Below are positions 63,299-64,000 of a stretch of 64,000 bases of DNA, in pieces. Position 1 is the stretch's first letter. Each line of letters opens with the position of its first letter. Source of the DNA: CAXXIC01 sp049315325 (GTDB taxonomy: Bacteria > Bacteroidota > Bacteroidia > Bacteroidales > UBA7332); NCBI GenBank assembly GCA_049315325.1, contig JBMOKJ010000002.1, forward strand, positions 124,001 through 188,000, written 5' to 3'. The notes below the pieces were generated by a model. That model was not told where the DNA came from. It ran no database searches and saw only the letters and a program-made list of their open reading frames with translations. The translations under genes and the position numbers were made by a program.

Positions 63299-63751
63299 AT
63301 GCAAAAAACAATCTACCTTTTGCTCCTGCTTCTAATTTGTGTAAATGGCTACTCTCAATGCGGGCAAGAGAGGAGCGATAGGCTCAAATTATATACCTAT
63401 CTCAACGATAGCATTATCAAAAATATGAGTCATCGCTATGGGCAGTCGTTTAAACTAGATACAGCACACCATCGCTTAATCAGGCGGTATTTCGGGATGA
63501 GTAAGCAAAAGGGGAGGTGCATAGAGACATTCAATCAGGATAACATAGACCTACAGCGTATAGATAGCATCTATAGCAACATCGAGCATGGTAATCGCAC
63601 CCTATCGCTTCAAGCGAGCGATGAGCAGAACAAGAAACTGGCGCGCACGGTTACGTTCTACTTTCTGCCGGAGGTCACCGCGGTCAAAGCGACGAGGTAT
63701 GTTGCGCAGTTAAAGAACTTGATAAAAGCCGCCAAAACTGGCTTCCGTTGA
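63299..63751 (+). CDS. Small secreted protein of unknown function
   Basis: 150 residues with a signal peptide (MQKTIYLLLLLLICVNGYSQ). The mature protein is helical and charged (ERSDRLKLYTYLNDSIIKNMSHRYG, RLIRRYFGMSKQKGRC) with two or three cysteines. No family recognised. It starts 18 bases after the frameshifted gene and is followed after four bases by a Sel1-repeat gene. Confidence 0.65.
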   Translation: MQKTIYLLLLLLICVNGYSQCGQERSDRLKLYTYLNDSIIKNMSHRYGQSFKLDTAHHRLIRRYFGMSKQKGRCIETFNQDNIDLQRIDSIYSNIEHGNRTLSLQASDEQNKKLARTVTFYFLPEVTAVKATRYVAQLKNLIKAAKTGFR

Positions 63752-63755
63752 TTGC

Positions 63756-64000
63756 ATGGTAAAACTATTGCTGAAAATAAAGGTATCTCTTCGGCAGCGA
63801 TTGGTGCTGTATCGCATGCGCAAAGCGAAAAAGCACAGCGATGCGAAGCATTATGATAAGGCATTCAGGTATTACCGTGCGTCTGCCGAAGCTGGATGTG
63901 TGAGAGCAGTCTGCATCATGGGGTTGATGTATTGTCAGGGCAAAGGTGTAGCGAAAAACGAATACAAAGCATTCAGGTATTTGTGCTTCAGTGCCCAAAA
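63756..64000 (+). CDS. Sel1-repeat protein, cut by window end
   Basis: Open to the right edge. It reads MVKLLLKIKVSLRQRLVLYRMRKAKKHSD, a basic N-terminus without a clear signal peptide. Then come Sel1/TPR-like units: HYDKAFRYYRASAEAGCVRAVCIMGLMYCQGKGVAKNEYKAFRYLCFSAQ. Such solenoids bind proteins and often act as scaffolds or regulators. It begins four bases after the preceding stop, so it belongs to the same transcript. Confidence 0.7.
   Translation, partial: MVKLLLKIKVSLRQRLVLYRMRKAKKHSDAKHYDKAFRYYRASAEAGCVRAVCIMGLMYCQGKGVAKNEYKAFRYLCFSAQ

Overview
The window looks like a piece of chromosome from a member of the Bacteroidales (Bacteroidota); a Paludibacter-like lineage is my guess but is not proven. 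The evidence is a type IX secretion pair (PorU, PorV), a secreted protein with a type IX sorting tail, promoters of the Bacteroidota TAnnTTTG class, weak or absent Shine-Dalgarno sequences, Bacteroidota-restricted families (LruC, DUF6261, FISUMP, TonB-type secreted proteins) and moderate, AT-leaning composition. I found no rRNA, tRNA, insertion-sequence transposase, CRISPR array or prophage.

Layout. (1) 1-12.2 kb: a cut-off nucleotidyltransferase, a 1,520-residue autotransporter-repeat surface protein with a type IX sorting tail, then facing it ispF, porV, porU, a fumarylacetoacetase-family gene and rex. (2) 12.2-30.4 kb, mostly housekeeping: a SUI1-like factor, an AddA-like helicase-nuclease, an Rrf2 regulator, eno, cysK, the thrS-infC-rpmI-rplT cluster, a class A penicillin-binding protein, two transporters, a small-RNA candidate at 28.1-28.2 kb and a TIGR01212 radical SAM gene. 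(3) 30.4-42 kb: a dipeptidyl peptidase IV, an LruC-domain lipoprotein, a run of small minus-strand genes (SRPBCC, Crp-type regulator, membrane protein, DUF1697, lipoprotein, 2OG-Fe(II) oxygenase), a toxin-antitoxin pair lying between two exact 29-bp direct repeats, and an OPT transporter. (4) 42-55.7 kb: lipA, miaB, znuC and znuA without a permease, mnmD, yqaA-like, purD, an rlmL-like methyltransferase, cysE/epsC and a DUF6261 gene. Gaps in this part are full of degenerate inverted and direct repeats. (5) 56.6-64 kb, accessory: a PAS-LuxR regulator diverges across an 18-bp perfect palindrome from a run of exported proteins (two small unknowns, a FISUMP protein, a papain-like peptidase, a TonB-C protein, another unknown, a frameshifted small protein, a further unknown and a Sel1-repeat protein cut by the window edge).

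How the parts fit. PorU and PorV would process and anchor type IX cargo such as the large repeat protein opposite them. CysE/EpsC (53.9 kb) makes O-acetylserine for CysK (19.1 kb), and an inverted repeat sits just upstream of the cysK promoter. Region 5 is the most unusual part. Five copies of a short leader motif (core GAAAATCCG, 6-7 variable bases, GAGTA, with complementary triplets on each side) lie in front of its transcription units and nowhere else that I noticed. This suggests a shared regulatory or recombinational element for a family of secreted proteins. That reading is inference; the repeat itself is visible in the sequence.
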